The notes beneath the pieces are model-generated. The model was not told the origin of the DNA. It did not search any database and saw only the letters and a list, made by a program, of their open reading frames with translations. This document shows, piece after piece, positions 18,286 to 27,824 of a DNA stretch of 64,000 nt. The DNA is from Granulicella rosea (GTDB lineage: Bacteria > Acidobacteriota > Terriglobia > Terriglobales > Acidobacteriaceae): positions 1 through 64,000 of the forward strand of contig NZ_FZOU01000014.1 in assembly GCF_900188085.1 (NCBI RefSeq). Reading direction: 5' to 3'. Made by a program: the position numbers and the translations under genes. The stretch's first letter is position 1. The number at the start of each line of letters is the position of its first letter.

Positions 18286-18496
18286 ATCTCAATACGACCT
18301 GACTGCCAGCCCGATGAAAGGTATCATACTCCCCCATCGGGGTTCGAACTGAATTTGTAAGATGCACATTGCAAAAGACTTTTATGGAAATTGAAGGTCC
18401 ATGCAGTAGTACACCTATCCGATCGTCGTTCCATGTCCGTAGTGTGGCTCTCGCTCTTGTACAGCAGTTTTTCGAGCGCTCTATATAAGGATGATC
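18286..18496. promoter_or_regulatory. Divergent control region of the glucan-use locus
   Basis: 211 bases between the regulator-like gene and GH16. It contains a short hairpin CCCC-ATC-GGGG (around 18331-18343), the half-site GTAAGA followed by TGCAC (18357-18367), which weakly resembles one half of the operator described at 39021-39079, and an AT-rich stretch TATATAAGG just before GH16 that holds the ribosome-binding site. The promoters must lie here, but none is clearly defined. Confidence 0.35.
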
Positions 18497-20452
18497 ATGT
18501 ATTTCGCACCTCGCACGAACCATACCAGACCGGCTCTGCCGCTCCTTGCGCTGGCCTTGATCGTGCTTTCGCCGGCCGGCATCGCGCAGCAGCAGACCTC
18601 GGGTTGGAAGCTGGTCTGGAGCGACGAGTTCAACGGTACCTTGGGCGCCGCGCCGGACGCAAGCAAGTGGAAGTTCCAGACCGGCGCTGGCGCCGCGGTC
18701 GCCGGGAACGATGAAGCAGAGGTCTACTGTGCGCGCGAATCGGCGCCGCCCTGCCGGGCCGACCAGCCGAACGCCTACCTCGACGGCAACGGCCACCTTG
18801 TCCTCGTCGCGGTTCGGACCGGCGCCAGCATCACGGTGGGGGCGAAGAAGGTCGTCTCGCCGGTCTACACCTCCGCCCGCATGACCAGTGTGCAGAGCTT
18901 TCGCTATGGGCGGATGGAGGCCAGCATCCGGATTCCGGCTGCGGGCAAAGGCGTCTGGCCGGCGTTCTGGGCGCTGGGCCAGGAGAGCGGCGGCGTCCAC
19001 TGGCCGGCGGTGGGCGAGATCGACGTGATGGAGCAGTGGAACCCGATGCCCGGCGCGCCGGACAAGATCGATGGAGCGACCATTCACGGAGCGGTTCATG
19101 GCCCGGTGACGCCGGGATCGGAGACGGGTTTTCTAGACCAGAGCGCGGACTTCGTCCTGCCGACGTTGCCGTCCGCCGGCCTGCACCAGTACGCGGTGGA
19201 GTGGGCTCCGGGCGAGGTGGACTTCTACGTCGATGGGTCGCTCTACCATCGGACGTCGGTCGGCTCGATGACCGGCAAGGAGCTTTGGGAGCAGGATCGC
19301 GGGCCGTTCAACCTGCTGCTGAACCTGGCGATGGGAGGCGGCTTCTTCGGCTATCCGGATGCGACGACCGGCGCGACCCCGACGATGGTGGTCGACTATG
19401 TCCGGGTCTACCAACCGGCGGAGAAGCTGCTGGGGCCGGGATGGTCGAACGCCGATATCGGCGGGCCTGGCGAGGCGGGTTCGGCGGTGCTGCGCGACGG
19501 CGTTCACACGGTGGCGGGCGGCGGCGCGGGGATCTCCGGTCGATTCGACCAGTTTCAGTTTGCTTACAAACCGCTGGCGGGCGACGGGGAAGTGACCGCT
19601 CATGTGATCGACCAGAGCTCGAAGGTTGCGCAGGCGAAGGCTGGCGTGATGCTCCGCGAGGGCCGGGGAGCGGCGGCGCCGTACGCGATGGCGTTCGTCT
19701 CGCCCGATGGCAGCGTACACTTTCGCTTTCGGACGACGCGCGGAGAGATTCCGGGCGAGGTGCTGTACAGGGGCGCGGCTGCGTGGCTGAAGGTCGGGCG
19801 CGTGGGCGATGTCTTTACAGGCTACGTCTCGGCCGATGGAAAGAAGTGGGAGGCGATCGGCAATGCGAAGCTGTTCGTGAGGCACGATCTGATCGCTGGA
19901 ATGATCGCGACGTCGCGCGATAACAAGGCCGCCAATACCGTGCGCTTCGACCATCTCGACGTGACGCCGACGGATGCGGCCTTCGATGGCGAGGCCGCTC
20001 CGCTGCCTGGCGTCGTGCAGGCGGAACGCTTCGATACCGGTGGCGTGGGCTATACCTTCAGCGCCGAGTTCGGCGAGGCGGGGCCGCAGATCGAGCGCAT
20101 ACCCGATGCGGCTGGAACCGAGGCAAGCGCTGGAGGCTACACCCTGCGCGGTCTGAAGGCCGGCCGATATATCAACTACTCCGTGAACGTCGCCAGGGAA
20201 GGCGACTACACGATCTTCGTGCGGGCGGCTTCGGCGGGCGCCGGCGGCACGCTGCACTTCAACCTCGACCAGAAGCCTCTGTCGAAGCCGTTCGTGCTGC
20301 CCGATACCGGCGGGGAAGACCAGTGGCGCGAGGTCAAATCGCCCACGGTTCACCTGGCCGCCGGCCAGCATACGCTCGCCCTGGTGACGGACACCGCCGG
20401 CGCATCGGGCGTGCTGGCCAACATCGATCTCTTCGCGGTTCGTCCGCAATAG
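18497..20452 (+). CDS. Secreted GH16 beta-1,3-glucanase with DUF1349-like and CBM6-like modules
   Basis: 651 residues from the ATG at 18497 (AAGG six bases upstream); an ATG two codons earlier touches the same site and is less likely. A signal peptide ends near GIAQQQ. The GH16 jelly-roll (about 35-300) has the laminarinase signature GEIDVMEQ, with the first catalytic Glu at residue 174 and the second in VMEQ. A DUF1349/concanavalin-like module follows (about 310-485, FDQFQFAYKPLAGDGEVTAHV, KAGVMLREGRG). A CBM6-like carbohydrate-binding module is at the C terminus (about 495-650, VQAERFD..GGYTLRGLKAGRYINYSVNV). It should cut beta-1,3 or mixed beta-1,3/1,4 glucan outside the cell. It begins a plus-strand series with receptor, NHL/Ig protein and GH1. 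Confidence 0.9.
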   Translation: MYFAPRTNHTRPALPLLALALIVLSPAGIAQQQTSGWKLVWSDEFNGTLGAAPDASKWKFQTGAGAAVAGNDEAEVYCARESAPPCRADQPNAYLDGNGHLVLVAVRTGASITVGAKKVVSPVYTSARMTSVQSFRYGRMEASIRIPAAGKGVWPAFWALGQESGGVHWPAVGEIDVMEQWNPMPGAPDKIDGATIHGAVHGPVTPGSETGFLDQSADFVLPTLPSAGLHQYAVEWAPGEVDFYVDGSLYHRTSVGSMTGKELWEQDRGPFNLLLNLAMGGGFFGYPDATTGATPTMVVDYVRVYQPAEKLLGPGWSNADIGGPGEAGSAVLRDGVHTVAGGGAGISGRFDQFQFAYKPLAGDGEVTAHVIDQSSKVAQAKAGVMLREGRGAAAPYAMAFVSPDGSVHFRFRTTRGEIPGEVLYRGAAAWLKVGRVGDVFTGYVSADGKKWEAIGNAKLFVRHDLIAGMIATSRDNKAANTVRFDHLDVTPTDAAFDGEAAPLPGVVQAERFDTGGVGYTFSAEFGEAGPQIERIPDAAGTEASAGGYTLRGLKAGRYINYSVNVAREGDYTIFVRAASAGAGGTLHFNLDQKPLSKPFVLPDTGGEDQWREVKSPTVHLAAGQHTLALVTDTAGASGVLANIDLFAVRPQ

Positions 20453-20528
20453 CCGGGCCGGCGATCGCTCACCATCCGTTCACGATCTTCGCAACTCACG
20501 CTTCAACCCCTGTATGGAGGCAATTGCA

Positions 20529-23500
20529 ATGCGCAACTTCAACTCAACACTCAGCCGCTACCGCGCCGATAAGCAGCGCGGACCGGGCTCCCTGGTCAGA
20601 ACGGCAGCGCTTGGACTGGCTGTGCTACCCATCGCCTGTGCGACTCTGGCGCCAATCATGGCATACGCTCAGACCACCACGGCTACGCTCAGCGGCAATG
20701 TGGTCGACGATAGCGGCGCCATCGTTCCGGGCGCGGATGTAACGCTCGTCAACGCCGGCAATGGCAGCGTGCGCAGCACGAAGAGCAACTCCGGCGGCTC
20801 GTTCGTCTTCGCCGCCGTACCCACGGGCGACTACACCGTGACGGTCAAGTTCAACGGCTTCAAGAGCAACGTCATCAAGGGCATCCACCTCAATCCGCAG
20901 GACACGCAGAACCTCACGAAGATCATGCTGCAGGTCGGCGAAGTGACGCAGGTGATCGACGTCACGACCAGCGATGCGGGCCTGAGCGACTCCGGAGAGC
21001 GCAGCACGCTGATCACGGCCAAGGACATCGCGAAGCTCTCGGTCGAAGGCCGCGATGTGGGTGAGTTGGTGAAGATGCTGCCAGGCTTCGCCATTGCGCA
21101 GACCTCGGGCGCGATTGACAACACGGCGTACGATCCAGGGCAGGTGAGCGTGACGGGCGCGCTGCGTTCGTATGCGGCCAACGGCAACGCGGCGAACGGC
21201 GTGACGCTGCTCTCCGATGGCGCGAACGTATCCGACCCCGGCAACTACGGCGACTCCACGCAGAACGTGAACTCCGACATGGTCGAAGAGGTGAAGGTGC
21301 AGACCTCGAACTTCACCGCCGAGACCTCGAACGGTCCCATCGTCGTGAATGCCGTCGGCAAGTCGGGCACGAAGGACTTTCACGGCGCGCTCTATGCCTA
21401 TGCGCGCACCTATCAGTTGAACGCGCAGGACTGGCTTTCGAAGTACGAAGGACAGTTGAAGCCAGCCGACCGCTATGTCTATCCGGGCGGCAACATCAGC
21501 GGGCCGCTGGTGATTCCCGGCACGAACTTCAACCATGCGAAGAAGCTCACCTTCTTCGCGGGCGCGGAGGACTACGCGCAGCGCAACATCTATGCCTATG
21601 GCAGCGCGTCGCAGGCCATCGCGCACGCGCTTGTGCCGACAGCGGCGATGCGCAAGGGCGACTTCAGTTGCACGTCGTTGCAGGCCTATCTTGGCTCAAG
21701 CATCATCAGCGGATGCAATGCGAACGGATCGTCGACCATCGCGAACGCCTCCTATAACAACATCGCCACCGTGCCGACGCAGACGCGCGATGCGCATACC
21801 GTTGGCAATGGACAGATCGCCTCAACCTACTTCGATCCTGGCGCGTTGGCGCTGCTGAATACGCTGCCCCTGCCGAACAGCGCGCCGTTGAACGGCTTCA
21901 ACTATTTTCAAACGAACCTCGTCAACAACAACCTGTGGCAGGGACGCACGCGCGTGGATTACTCCTTCTCCGAGAAGGTGAAGCTCTTCGCGACGTATAA
22001 CATCGAGCGCGGCAGCCAGGGCGTTCCGGAGGTGCCCTACTACTCGCCCTCGCAGACGGCGCCCATGGGCGGCATCGACACGCCGGGTGGCGGCTTGCTG
22101 AGCACGGTCAACTCGCAGACCGGCGGCCTCAACCTTACCGTGATTCTTTCGCCGCGCATGACGAACGAGCTGCAGGCGAACATGACGTGGCTGCACCAGG
22201 CCTTTGTGCCGAAGACGCCGAGCGCCTTGTTGAAGACCACCATCGGCTATCCCACGTCGTACTACGGGCTCTCCGATCCGACGACGGGCAAACCCATCAG
22301 CAACAGCACGCAGTTCCCGCAGTTGAGCGACTACGGCACGGATGGTCTGCCGCTGAACCTCGCGCCAGACTTCTCCGTCGGCGAGCCGTATGCGAGGAAG
22401 ACGCTGCCTTCGGTCGCGGATAACTTCACCTTTGCGGTGAAGTCGCACACGCTGAAGGCCGGCGCCTATGTGCAGAAGGTCATCAACAATCAGCGGCTCT
22501 CGTCGGCGGTGTCGAGCACGAGCGGCCGCATCGCGAACTACTACTTCGGGTCGACCTTCCAGGATCCCGATGGCACGACCGTCTTCACCAGCGGCAACTA
22601 CCTTGCGAACTTTCTGCAGGGCATGGTCGAGCAGTTCAACCAGCAGAATATCGAGCCACAGCAGAACCTCTACTTCTGGAATATCAACTGGTACGTCACC
22701 GACTCGTGGAAGATCGTCCCGCGCCTCACGGTCGACTACGGCATCCGCTTCGAGCACCTCGGCCCCTGGCAGGACGCGCATGGGCAGGGAATCGCAGTCT
22801 TCGATCCAACCACGGCTGGCAATCCCAATGCGGCCCATCAGGGTTACACCTACCACGGCATCGATAAGACGGTTCCCAACTCAGGCGTAGCCGCGCGCTT
22901 CGCCTTCTACGAGCCGCGCGTGGGCATCGCCTTCGATCCCTACGGCAACGGCAAGACCATGATCCGCGGCGGTTGGGGCATGTACCGCAATCATGACAAC
23001 TGGAACGTCATTCAGCTTCCTGCCGCGCAGGCGCAGGGGGTAACCGTCACCAGCGTCTCCGGCGGCGCGGGCATCGACCTGAAGCAGATCGGCGCGAGCA
23101 ACGTCTCGGGCACGGTGGGCGCGGGCAACTTCAGCTCCGGCTCCGCGTCGGCCAACAACTATGTGGTCGATCGCAACGATAATGAGCAGCCGCTCACTTA
23201 TACCTATAGCTTCACGGTCGATCAGGAGTTGCCGAAGAACGTACACTTCGAAATCGCCTACACCGGCAACCAGGGACGCTACCAGACCGCGCAGAATGTG
23301 AACAACCTCACGCTCTCGCTGCAGAACATCAACCCCGTACCGCGCGGCGCGTTCTTCCAGCCCGACCCGGTCACCGGTGCGGTGACGCCGCTGGGCGCCA
23401 TCGACAGCCTGAGCACGGCGCAGGTCAACGACTATCGCCCTTACAGCAAGCTCGGCAACATCTACGAGCCGCGCCACAATCTCTACTCCTACTACAACGG

Positions 23501-24299
23501 TCTGCAGACCAGCCTGAACAAGCAGAGCGGCCACCTGAGCTACGGCGTCAACTATACGTGGAGCAAGGCGCTCGGCATCAAGGATGGCTTCTACAACGGC
23601 AATGCCGTCGACGCCACGAACCTGCGCAACAACTATGGCGTGCTCTCCTTCGACCGCACGCACATCTTCAACGCGAGCTACAGCTACGATGAAGGCGCGC
23701 CTTACAAGGGCGAACGCGTGTTGCGGTATGTGCTGAACAACTGGGCCGTCTCCGGCATCACGGGTCTACAGAGTGGACCGAATCTGCAGGCGACGTACTA
23801 TGCGAACTTCAACCTCGTCGGCAAGCTCGGACCCAGCGGCGGCACACAGTTGAATGTGGACAACAAGACCTTCCTCGGCACGCCGGACGTGCAGTTGCAG
23901 CCGCTGACTACCTGCAACCCCGGCCAACACACCGCGCCGAATCAGTTCGTGAACGGCAACTGCTTCCAGCTTCCGCAGATCGGGCAGAACGGTCCCTTCA
24001 ACTATCCGTACATTCATGGGCCTGCCTTCTTCAACAGCGACCTGACTCTGGCGCGCAACATACCGATGGGTGAGAAGCGTAACCTGCAGTTTCGCTTCGC
24101 GGCGTTCAACTTCCTCAACCATCCGCTTACGAGCTTCTCAACCTCCTTTCCCCAACAGGTGCAGCTCAATCTGAGCAACCTCTCCTCGACCGGCTACACC
24201 GCAAATCCCGCGACGGCTACACCGGCGCCGGGCTTCGGCGTGTCGACGATCAAAGAGGGCCGCCGTGTTGTAGAGATCGCGGCAAAGTACACCTTCTAA
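20529..24299 (+). CDS. Oar-like TonB-dependent receptor (glucan locus)
   Basis: 1256 residues from the ATG preceded by GGAGG. A signal peptide ends near MAYAQTTT. The carboxypeptidase-regulatory-like beta-sandwich (about 45-130) reads TLSGNVVDDSGAIVPGADVTL..FVFAAVPTGDYTVTVKFNGFK. A plug region follows (about 150-300) and then a very long series of beta-strands ending with the aromatic terminus EIAAKYTF. This is the acidobacterial Oar/SusC-like receptor class that imports oligosaccharides using TonB energy. It lies 77 bases after GH16 and is followed 31 bases later by the NHL/Ig protein, so the three are probably co-transcribed. The substrate is inferred from GH16/GH1 context as beta-1,3-glucan oligomers. 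Confidence 0.92.
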   Translation: MRNFNSTLSRYRADKQRGPGSLVRTAALGLAVLPIACATLAPIMAYAQTTTATLSGNVVDDSGAIVPGADVTLVNAGNGSVRSTKSNSGGSFVFAAVPTGDYTVTVKFNGFKSNVIKGIHLNPQDTQNLTKIMLQVGEVTQVIDVTTSDAGLSDSGERSTLITAKDIAKLSVEGRDVGELVKMLPGFAIAQTSGAIDNTAYDPGQVSVTGALRSYAANGNAANGVTLLSDGANVSDPGNYGDSTQNVNSDMVEEVKVQTSNFTAETSNGPIVVNAVGKSGTKDFHGALYAYARTYQLNAQDWLSKYEGQLKPADRYVYPGGNISGPLVIPGTNFNHAKKLTFFAGAEDYAQRNIYAYGSASQAIAHALVPTAAMRKGDFSCTSLQAYLGSSIISGCNANGSSTIANASYNNIATVPTQTRDAHTVGNGQIASTYFDPGALALLNTLPLPNSAPLNGFNYFQTNLVNNNLWQGRTRVDYSFSEKVKLFATYNIERGSQGVPEVPYYSPSQTAPMGGIDTPGGGLLSTVNSQTGGLNLTVILSPRMTNELQANMTWLHQAFVPKTPSALLKTTIGYPTSYYGLSDPTTGKPISNSTQFPQLSDYGTDGLPLNLAPDFSVGEPYARKTLPSVADNFTFAVKSHTLKAGAYVQKVINNQRLSSAVSSTSGRIANYYFGSTFQDPDGTTVFTSGNYLANFLQGMVEQFNQQNIEPQQNLYFWNINWYVTDSWKIVPRLTVDYGIRFEHLGPWQDAHGQGIAVFDPTTAGNPNAAHQGYTYHGIDKTVPNSGVAARFAFYEPRVGIAFDPYGNGKTMIRGGWGMYRNHDNWNVIQLPAAQAQGVTVTSVSGGAGIDLKQIGASNVSGTVGAGNFSSGSASANNYVVDRNDNEQPLTYTYSFTVDQELPKNVHFEIAYTGNQGRYQTAQNVNNLTLSLQNINPVPRGAFFQPDPVTGAVTPLGAIDSLSTAQVNDYRPYSKLGNIYEPRHNLYSYYNGLQTSLNKQSGHLSYGVNYTWSKALGIKDGFYNGNAVDATNLRNNYGVLSFDRTHIFNASYSYDEGAPYKGERVLRYVLNNWAVSGITGLQSGPNLQATYYANFNLVGKLGPSGGTQLNVDNKTFLGTPDVQLQPLTTCNPGQHTAPNQFVNGNCFQLPQIGQNGPFNYPYIHGPAFFNSDLTLARNIPMGEKRNLQFRFAAFNFLNHPLTSFSTSFPQQVQLNLSNLSSTGYTANPATATPAPGFGVSTIKEGRRVVEIAAKYTF

Positions 24300-24329
24300 G
24301 CCATACCACCGAAGATTTGAGGGATCGAT

Positions 24330-27300
24330 ATGCGTAATAGATATGTAACGAATATAGTTACAACGGCCACGACTCTCCTGCTTAGCCTTGGGGCAAGCAT
24401 AGGCACGGCAGCCAGCGCGCAGAGCTTCACTCCGCCCGCCGCCGCCACATCCACCACTACCATGCCCTACAGCGACCTGGTGCAATCGCAGGCGATTGCG
24501 GTCGACTCGAGCGGCAACATCTTCTTCTCGCGTCCGGCCTCGGGCATCCTGGCTGAGAAGCCTGCAAACGGCGGCGCGGAGATTACACTGTACACAGCGC
24601 CCTCCGGCGGCGGCGGCTATCCGAAGGGCGTCGCCGCAAACGACACGTACGCGTACCTCACGGACTATGCCGGACATCTCTGGCAGGTCGCGATCGCAGG
24701 CGGCGCCGCGACCGACATTCTCAGCTCATGCAGCGGCATCGACAACGGATATCTCGGCTCGCAGGAGGTTGCGGTCGATGGCCTTGGAAACGTCTACGTA
24801 GCGGGCAACAATGAGACGACGCTCTTCAAAATCACGCAGGCTGGCGCATGCTCGGTCGTGAGCGGCGTAACGCTCGACGCGAACTCGCACGTCTCCGCCG
24901 ATGCCGTGGGAGACCTCTCCTATTCGACCAACGGCGTGCTCTACAGCATGCCCGTGGGAGCGACCGCAGGCGTGGCCGTACCAGGCACGTTCAACAGCAT
25001 CATCGGCCTGCGCGCGGATAGCGCCGGCGATGTCTTCGTCACGACCTACAGCGGTATCGTCGAGGTCCCGTTCCTCGGCGGAGCGCTCGACGGCACACGA
25101 GCCTTCACGGTGCTTGCAGGAAGCTCGCAGAACGATGTCGCGGTGGCGCCGAGCGGCACGCTTTATACGACCGACGGAACGAACATCTTCAAGAACACAC
25201 TGGGTACGACACGATACAGCGCGACTGCCGTAGGAACCGCATCTGCCGCGCAGACCGTTACTGCCGTCTTCAACAGCACGCAGGTGCTCAGCGGCATACG
25301 CTACGCCGCCGGCGCGGGGATCTCGACCGAGATCGTCAACGCGGGCACGGGAAGCTGCGCCATCGGGCAGAGCTATGCGCCAGGATCGACCTGCACCATC
25401 AATCTCAGCTTCACGCCGCAGGGAATTGGCGCACGCAATGGAGCCGTCATCCTGTCGTCCGCGTCGGGCGTCATCGGTTCGATTGCCATTGCGGGACAGG
25501 GCTCGGGCGCAGGCCTGGTGCTCGACCCAGGCACGCAGTCGAACGTCGGCAGCGCATGGCAGTCGCCTGCGGGCGTGGCGGTTGGGCCGAGCGGGGAGGT
25601 ACTGGTTTCGGATAAGACAGCGGGCACGGTGTCTTACTTCGCTCCGGGCAGCACGTCCGCCGTGGTCATTGCAACCGGGCTGACGCAGCCTGGCGCTATC
25701 GCCATCGCCGCCGATGGCACAGCCTATATTGCAACCTCCAACGGCACAATTTTGCAGGCGCCCTATACCGGCGCGGCCTACGGCACGGCAGCGGTTGTCG
25801 TCACTGGCCTGAAGTCGCCAGGCGGCATCGCGATCGGACCGGGCGGCAGTCTTTATGTCGCCAACACCGGCGCGGGCACGGTGCTTCGCTATCCCAACCA
25901 GAGCGGTACGCGCAACTTCGCGGCGCCGAGCGTGGTGGGCAGCGGCTTCAAAGCGCCCACTGGACTGGCCTTCGACGCAGGCGGCAACCTCTATGTCGCA
26001 GATGCGTCCGCAGGCAGCATCTTCAAGGTAGCGGGCACGACGACCACCACCGTGGCCACCAGCCTTACCTCGCCTGCGGGCGTTGCGGTCGATGACTCCG
26101 GCAGCCTGTACGTTCTGCAAACCGGCATCGCCACCGTCCTGCGCATCCCCTATACAAACGGCAACTACGGCAGCAACAGCACCACGGCGCTTGGCAACGG
26201 GCTCACGACGCTTGCCTCCTTCGCCGCGGATAGCGCTGGCAATCTCTACGTTGCCGACTCCGGCGCACCCGCTGTGATCTCGATCCGCCGCACGGCGGGC
26301 TCACTCAACCTCGGCAGGATCAATGTCGGTTCCTCTAGTTCCGCGCAAAGCCTTAGCCTCAGCAACGACGGCGATCTTTCGCTCACGCTTGGTTCGCCGC
26401 TTTACGTCGCATCGGGCAACACCACGGACTTCGCGTTGAGCAACTCCTCTTCAAACGCCTGCTCCAATGGCGGCTCACTCATCTCCGGCGCCGCATGCGG
26501 CATCTCGGGAACCTTCACACCCAACGTCATCGGCACACGCACTGAGACCCTTGCGCTCAGCACCAATGCCGCCAATGCAACCGCCATCACCGGCGCCTTC
26601 ACGGGCACAGGCATCAACCTGCCGAAGACCACGCTCACCCTCACGACCAATCCGAGCGGAACCGTCAGTTATGGAACGAACGTGACCGCGACCGCGTTGG
26701 TCGCCGCGCCAACTGGCTCCACCATCGCCCCTACGGGAACGGTCACCTTTCTGCTCAACGGCACATCGTACAAGGTAGTCGCACTGTCCGGCGGCACTGT
26801 CTCCGCAGTCATCAGCGGTCTGCCCGGTGGAGCCAACACGATCGCCGCAAGCTACAGCGGGGATGCGAACTACGCGGCAAGCTCAGGTGCGCCGCAGACC
26901 ATCACGGTCACGCTTCTGGCGTCGACCACCACCTTCACCAGCTCCATCACAAGCGCAACGGCAGTTCCTCCCGGCTCCAGCGCGACCCTCACTGCGACGG
27001 TTCTTTCAAGCGTTACAGGCGCAAAGCCAACGGGCACGGTGAACTTCACGGGGAGCGGGTTGACGCTGGCCACGGCCACCGTCAACCCGGCCACCGGCGT
27101 TGCCGTCGTCACGACCACCACCTTGCCCACCGGCGTCTATGCCATCACTGCGGTCTATAGCGGCGATGCTGGATTTGCGCCGTCATCCTCAGCCTCCATC
27201 ACCGTGTCAATACGCACACCGCAGTTCGACATCGGCAGCGCGCCGACGACTCTCAACGTATCGGCGCCTGGATCGGTCGGCACTGCCTTCAGTATCGTAC

Positions 27301-27734
27301 CGATCAGCGGCTACGTGGGTGGGGTCGACATGGCGTGCTCTGGACTGCCCGCCAACACGCAATGCAGCTTCCTGCCGGCAACGGTCGCATTGAACGGCAG
27401 CACTGCGCCGCAGAGCGTGCAGCTCACCATCGCGACCTACACTCCGCCGCCAACCACGGTGGCGGCATGGATGGCGCCGTTTGCCGCGCTGCTGCTGCTC
27501 GGTCTGTGGCGCAAGCGTATGCCTCGTTATGCCATGACGCTTGCGTGCGTGCTGATTGCGGGCGCTGCGCTGGTCTCGTTGAACGGATGCGGCGGCAATA
27601 CGGCATCCACCCCTAAGGGCTCATCGACGGTCACGGTGACGCTCACCGGTACGCCAAACGGCACGACGACGACTCCGGCCAACGGCACGGGCAACATCGT
27701 GAAGAGCTTCAGCTTCACGCTCAACGTGCAGTAA
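24330..27734 (+). CDS. Secreted NHL-repeat beta-propeller / Ig-like repeat protein
   Basis: 1134 residues. A signal peptide ends near ASAQSF. Residues about 40-300 and 395-650 hold NHL-type propeller repeats (QSQAIAVDSSGNIFFS, EVAVDGLGNVYVAG, PTGLAFDAGGNLYVADASAG, LASFAADSAGNLYVADSG). An abnormal-spindle/choice-of-anchor-type domain lies between them and again near 660-750 (FTPQGIGARNGAVILSS; FTPNVIGTRTETLALST). Two bacterial Ig-like domains follow (about 765-960: GTVTFLLNG, ANTIAASYSGDANYAAS; GTVNFTGSG, YAITAVYSGDAGFAPS). The end has a hydrophobic segment, a basic patch (LLLGLWRKRMPRY) and another hydrophobic stretch with LNGCGGN, common in acidobacterial surface proteins. It may bind glycan or act as a surface adhesin; the function is not known. 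Confidence 0.8.
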   Translation: MRNRYVTNIVTTATTLLLSLGASIGTAASAQSFTPPAAATSTTTMPYSDLVQSQAIAVDSSGNIFFSRPASGILAEKPANGGAEITLYTAPSGGGGYPKGVAANDTYAYLTDYAGHLWQVAIAGGAATDILSSCSGIDNGYLGSQEVAVDGLGNVYVAGNNETTLFKITQAGACSVVSGVTLDANSHVSADAVGDLSYSTNGVLYSMPVGATAGVAVPGTFNSIIGLRADSAGDVFVTTYSGIVEVPFLGGALDGTRAFTVLAGSSQNDVAVAPSGTLYTTDGTNIFKNTLGTTRYSATAVGTASAAQTVTAVFNSTQVLSGIRYAAGAGISTEIVNAGTGSCAIGQSYAPGSTCTINLSFTPQGIGARNGAVILSSASGVIGSIAIAGQGSGAGLVLDPGTQSNVGSAWQSPAGVAVGPSGEVLVSDKTAGTVSYFAPGSTSAVVIATGLTQPGAIAIAADGTAYIATSNGTILQAPYTGAAYGTAAVVVTGLKSPGGIAIGPGGSLYVANTGAGTVLRYPNQSGTRNFAAPSVVGSGFKAPTGLAFDAGGNLYVADASAGSIFKVAGTTTTTVATSLTSPAGVAVDDSGSLYVLQTGIATVLRIPYTNGNYGSNSTTALGNGLTTLASFAADSAGNLYVADSGAPAVISIRRTAGSLNLGRINVGSSSSAQSLSLSNDGDLSLTLGSPLYVASGNTTDFALSNSSSNACSNGGSLISGAACGISGTFTPNVIGTRTETLALSTNAANATAITGAFTGTGINLPKTTLTLTTNPSGTVSYGTNVTATALVAAPTGSTIAPTGTVTFLLNGTSYKVVALSGGTVSAVISGLPGGANTIAASYSGDANYAASSGAPQTITVTLLASTTTFTSSITSATAVPPGSSATLTATVLSSVTGAKPTGTVNFTGSGLTLATATVNPATGVAVVTTTTLPTGVYAITAVYSGDAGFAPSSSASITVSIRTPQFDIGSAPTTLNVSAPGSVGTAFSIVPISGYVGGVDMACSGLPANTQCSFLPATVALNGSTAPQSVQLTIATYTPPPTTVAAWMAPFAALLLLGLWRKRMPRYAMTLACVLIAGAALVSLNGCGGNTASTPKGSSTVTVTLTGTPNGTTTTPANGTGNIVKSFSFTLNVQ

Positions 27735-27741
27735 CGACCAT

Positions 27742-27775
27742 GGCGCGGAGCCTCGCGGAAACGCGACTCCGCGCC
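27742..27775 (+). terminator. Strong hairpin with GAAA loop after the NHL/Ig gene
   Basis: Stem GGCGCGGAG (27742-27750) pairs with CTCCGCGCC (27767-27775). Inside it TCGCG and CGCGA pair around a GAAA tetraloop. The sequence after it is pyrimidine-rich but has no long T-run. It lies eight bases after the stop and separates the receptor genes from GH1. Confidence 0.7.
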
Positions 27776-27824
27776 GTATCGTCTCTTCTTATCACGCGAC
27801 AGATGCAACGATTCGAACGAACCC

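Noticed and set aside
18354-18372. Fourth copy of the three-part operator upstream of the 17035 regulator and GH16
   Set aside because: Only the half-site GTAAGA with a GCAC-like spacer is present; the second and third blocks are missing.
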